The translations under genes and the position numbers were made by a program. Positions 44,238 through 44,616 of a DNA stretch of 44,616 nt are shown here, piece by piece. The notes under the pieces were generated by a model, which was not told where the DNA came from, ran no database searches, and saw nothing but the letters and a program-made list of their open reading frames with translations. Every line of letters starts with the position of its first letter. Position 1 is the first letter of the stretch. The DNA is from Clostridia bacterium (GTDB lineage Bacteria; Bacillota; Clostridia; TANB77; CAG-508): the NCBI GenBank assembly GCA_022790975.1, contig JAAVYF010000025.1, positions 1 through 44,616 of the forward strand, written 5' to 3'.

Positions 44238-44616
44238 ATGGCTGATAAAAGAGCTTACCCATTAGAAAGAACAAGAAATATAGGAATAATGGCTCATATA
44301 GATGCAGGAAAAACTACAACAACAGAGAGAATATTATTCTATACAGGTAAAACTCATAAAATTGGCGAAGTTCATGACGGAGCTGCTACAATGGATTGGA
44401 TGGCTCAAGAACAAGAAAGAGGTATAACAATTACTTCTGCATGTACAACATGTTTTTGGAACAATAATAGAATAAATATAATTGATACACCAGGACACGT
44501 AGACTTTACAGTTGAAGTTCAAAGATCTTTAAAAGTACTTGATGGTGCGGTTACAGTTTTAGCTGCTAAAGGTGGTGTTCAACCACAAACAGAAACAGTT
44601 TGGAGACAAGCTGACA
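44238..44616 (+). CDS. fusA: Elongation factor G (3' partial)
   Basis: GTPase that drives translocation. ATG 44238 behind ATAGGAGG. The first 126 residues carry [20 protein letters not shown] (G1), [12 protein letters not shown] (G2) and [16 protein letters not shown] (G3). The gene runs past the window edge. The gap 44002-44237 contains AT-rich sequence and an AGGAGG unrelated to a start; no terminator is obvious, so it is probably one operon with rpsL and rpsG. Confidence 0.97.
   Translation, partial: MADKRAYPLERTRNIGIMAHIDAGKTTTTERILFYTGKTHKIGEVHDGAATMDWMAQEQERGITITSACTTCFWNNNRINIIDTPGHVDFTVEVQRSLKVLDGAVTVLAAKGGVQPQTETVWRQAD

Overview
The window reads as chromosomal DNA of a strongly AT-rich, Gram-positive, Clostridia-like bacterium. 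Evidence: A-rich codon use, strong AGGAGG-type ribosome sites, TTGACT-N17-TATAAT promoters, a meso-diaminopimelate type MurE, a dockerin/cohesin surface system and Rho-independent terminators. A gut Firmicute is a reasonable guess, but I cannot name the species from sequence alone.

Layout. (1) 1-7.6 kb: three secreted or surface proteins: an Ig-repeat protein with a dockerin, a transglutaminase-like protein carrying both a cohesin-like domain and a dockerin, and a small cohesin-like protein with a sortase-like C-terminal anchor. Together they look like a minimal cohesin-dockerin surface assembly. (2) 7.6-16.8 kb: an accessory island bounded on the left by a long palindrome and on both sides by an imperfect 31-bp direct repeat. 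It holds a Cas4-like/DUF2779 nuclease split in an A9 run, a PD-(D/E)XK protein, a WYL regulator, a CbxX-type AAA+ ATPase, three unknown proteins and a frameshifted acetyltransferase-like gene. It abuts the C-terminal stump of a PASTA-containing penicillin-binding protein. (3) 17-22.2 kb: cell-wall genes murE, mraY, ftsW and murG. (4) 22.3-25.8 kb: two unknown genes and topA. (5) 25.9-31.4 kb: a small minus-strand gene, then a TetR gene divergent from an MMPL exporter and an LxxG-heptad secreted protein, with palindromic operators. (6) 31.5-36.8 kb: an unknown cassette of foreign base composition, trmFO, a foreign-looking flavoprotein and manA. (7) 37.4-41.9 kb: a two-component system, a membrane protein, a CofE-like ligase and a VanY-like peptidase, with 11-bp direct repeats as probable regulator sites. 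(8) 42-44.6 kb: a truncated DUF218 gene fused to a Hint-domain remnant, then rpsL, rpsG and the start of fusA.

The most striking observation is a recurrent, uniform frame break. ftsW (three times), murG (inside its GTGGH motif), the sensor kinase and the CofE-like gene are otherwise intact, but each break is one extra C directly before a glycine codon. The zero frame therefore meets CGG, and the correct +1 frame reads GGA or GGT. All six sites have the form GNN-C-GGW. By eye, no other native-looking plus-strand gene uses CGG in frame. This fits +1 recoding (or a four-base CGGN codon read as Gly) at an unassigned or starved CGG codon. A systematic sequence error is the main alternative. In-frame CGG codons that read sensibly in one small minus-strand ORF and two foreign-looking genes are counter-evidence.
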